A stretch of 64,000 nt of DNA from contig WGMX01000005.1 of assembly GCA_016124855.1 (NCBI GenBank), positions 1 through 64,000 of the forward strand. The letters run 5' to 3'. The DNA is from Anaerolineaceae bacterium. Its GTDB lineage: Bacteria > Chloroflexota > Anaerolineae > Aggregatilineales > Phototrophicaceae. Shown here piece by piece: positions 63,420 to 64,000 of this stretch. The position numbers were made by a program, and so were the translations under genes. A model generated the notes under the pieces. That model saw only the letters and a list, made by a program, of their open reading frames with translations, was not told the origin of the DNA and did not search any database. Each line of letters begins with the position of its first letter. Position 1 is the first letter of the stretch.

Positions 63420-63769
63420 GAATTATTCCTATGCGGACTGACTTGCCCATATCCTGATTATAATTTCAGGCAACACTTGCCACAAGCTAACGAACGGACT
63501 TAGCCGTAAATGAGAAAATTTTCCTCAATTACCATCCGCATCTACACTGATACAAAAAATGGCAACACTGTATAATTTGAACTTTTGAAATGGGTATTCA
63601 AATCCCCTTATCATGAAATTTCAGATGATGACACTTTTTGTAAGGCTGTTATCTTCCGCTCTCAGAATTTGCATTTGCTCCCCTCTGCCATAAAATGGCT
63701 ATCAGCGAATGAGCCTGCGAAGGTAGCTGATGTGGGGCTGGGGGTGAGGATTATTTCAAGGGCAATCCA
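63420..63769. other. Divergent intergenic region
   Basis: About 350 bases between the kinase and a secreted-protein gene, AT-rich near 63500-63620. No gene is credible here; a frame at 63585-63773 lacks a ribosome site and any recognisable product. Confidence 0.55.
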
Positions 63770-64000
63770 ATGACCAAATACAAACATTTGTGGGCACGTT
63801 TGACAATCCTCTTTCTGCTCGTCCTGCTCGCTGTTCCACTTCACGCGCAGGACGCGACTGCCCGCGACCCCGAAGCAATGGCACAGCGTTGGCTGGGTTG
63901 GACGGGCGGGCCAGATTTAGCGCCGCCGCTGCCAGCCTATAAAGTCGGCACGACCACCCAATTTTGGGTGACTAAAGCAGGACATGCATCGCCCACGCAA
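63770..64000 (+). CDS. Secreted protein, N-terminal fragment (runs off window)
   Basis: The first 77 codons are visible. It begins with a signal peptide (MTKYKHLWARLTILFLLVLL to LHAQ). Then comes DATARDPEAMAQRWLGWTGG and YKVGTTTQFWVTKAG. AAGGG lies seven bases before the ATG. The rest is beyond the edge, so family and function cannot be told. Confidence 0.75.
   Translation, partial: MTKYKHLWARLTILFLLVLLAVPLHAQDATARDPEAMAQRWLGWTGGPDLAPPLPAYKVGTTTQFWVTKAGHASPTQ

Overview
The window is chromosomal DNA from a free-living bacterium, most likely a Chloroflexota member near Anaerolineae. This is an inference from gene content, since no rRNA marker is present. Supporting signs are secreted proteins with long Thr/Pro linkers of the TPTATNTPT type, a DUF4082 module, a conservon-type small GTPase beside a DUF4388 protein, a Ser/Thr kinase with a multi-span membrane tail, and a DUF3048 lipoprotein. 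I see no rRNA, tRNA, CRISPR array, transposase or phage structural gene.

Left part (1-7.9 kb, minus strand): the 5' part of a large secreted N,N-dimethylformamidase-beta-like multidomain protein, then a four-gene operon. The operon holds an ArnT-like GT39 protein, an ArnC-like GT2, a WecD-like N-acyltransferase and a WecE-type sugar aminotransferase. It looks like a pathway that makes a 4-amino-4,6-dideoxysugar, loads it on a polyprenyl phosphate and transfers it to an envelope acceptor.

Amino-acid and aromatic catabolism island (8-32 kb). First come a two-subunit TPP decarboxylase, a cyclase/formamidase and a threonine-synthase-like PLP enzyme (plus strand). Next is a complete Liv-type ABC importer operon (livK-H-M-G-F) ending in a class V PLP enzyme (minus strand). 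Then come an aldo/keto reductase and an ornithine-cyclodeaminase-like reductase overlapping a threonine-dehydratase-like enzyme (plus strand). Last is a tightly coupled seven-gene operon (24.1-32.3 kb): 2-aminobenzoyl-CoA monooxygenase/reductase, MarR regulator, enoyl-CoA hydratase, acyl-CoA dehydrogenase, 2-aminobenzoate-CoA ligase, kynureninase and a RidA-family protein. That operon should turn kynurenine into anthranilate, then anthranilyl-CoA, then central metabolism.

Middle part (32-44.8 kb): small stress-type proteins (DUF2383, DUF2188, DUF423), a secreted GH5 beta-mannanase with a Thr/Pro linker and C-terminal beta-domain, and hydantoinase/oxoprolinase subunits hyuA and hyuB. HyuA and hyuB are separated by an HpcH/HpaI aldolase, a T4 Rnl1-type RNA ligase and a membrane protein. 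A membrane protein and a cupin follow.

Right part (45-64 kb): a 1051-residue protein of unknown function with a good promoter and operator-like palindrome, a pentapeptide-repeat protein, a GT87-type membrane protein, and a likely operon of DUF4388 protein, conservon-like GTPase, alpha/beta hydrolase and left-handed-beta-helix protein. Then come a DUF3048 lipoprotein, a cytochrome P450, an OsmC protein, a secreted SUMF1-fold protein lacking the FGE cysteines, a probably dead trypsin-like protein with zinc ribbons, a YbjN-like protein, a membrane Ser/Thr kinase whose HRD motif reads HLD, and the start of another secreted protein.

Intergenic DNA carries several families of short degenerate repeats. 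One copy of a palindromic repeat is translated inside the marR gene.
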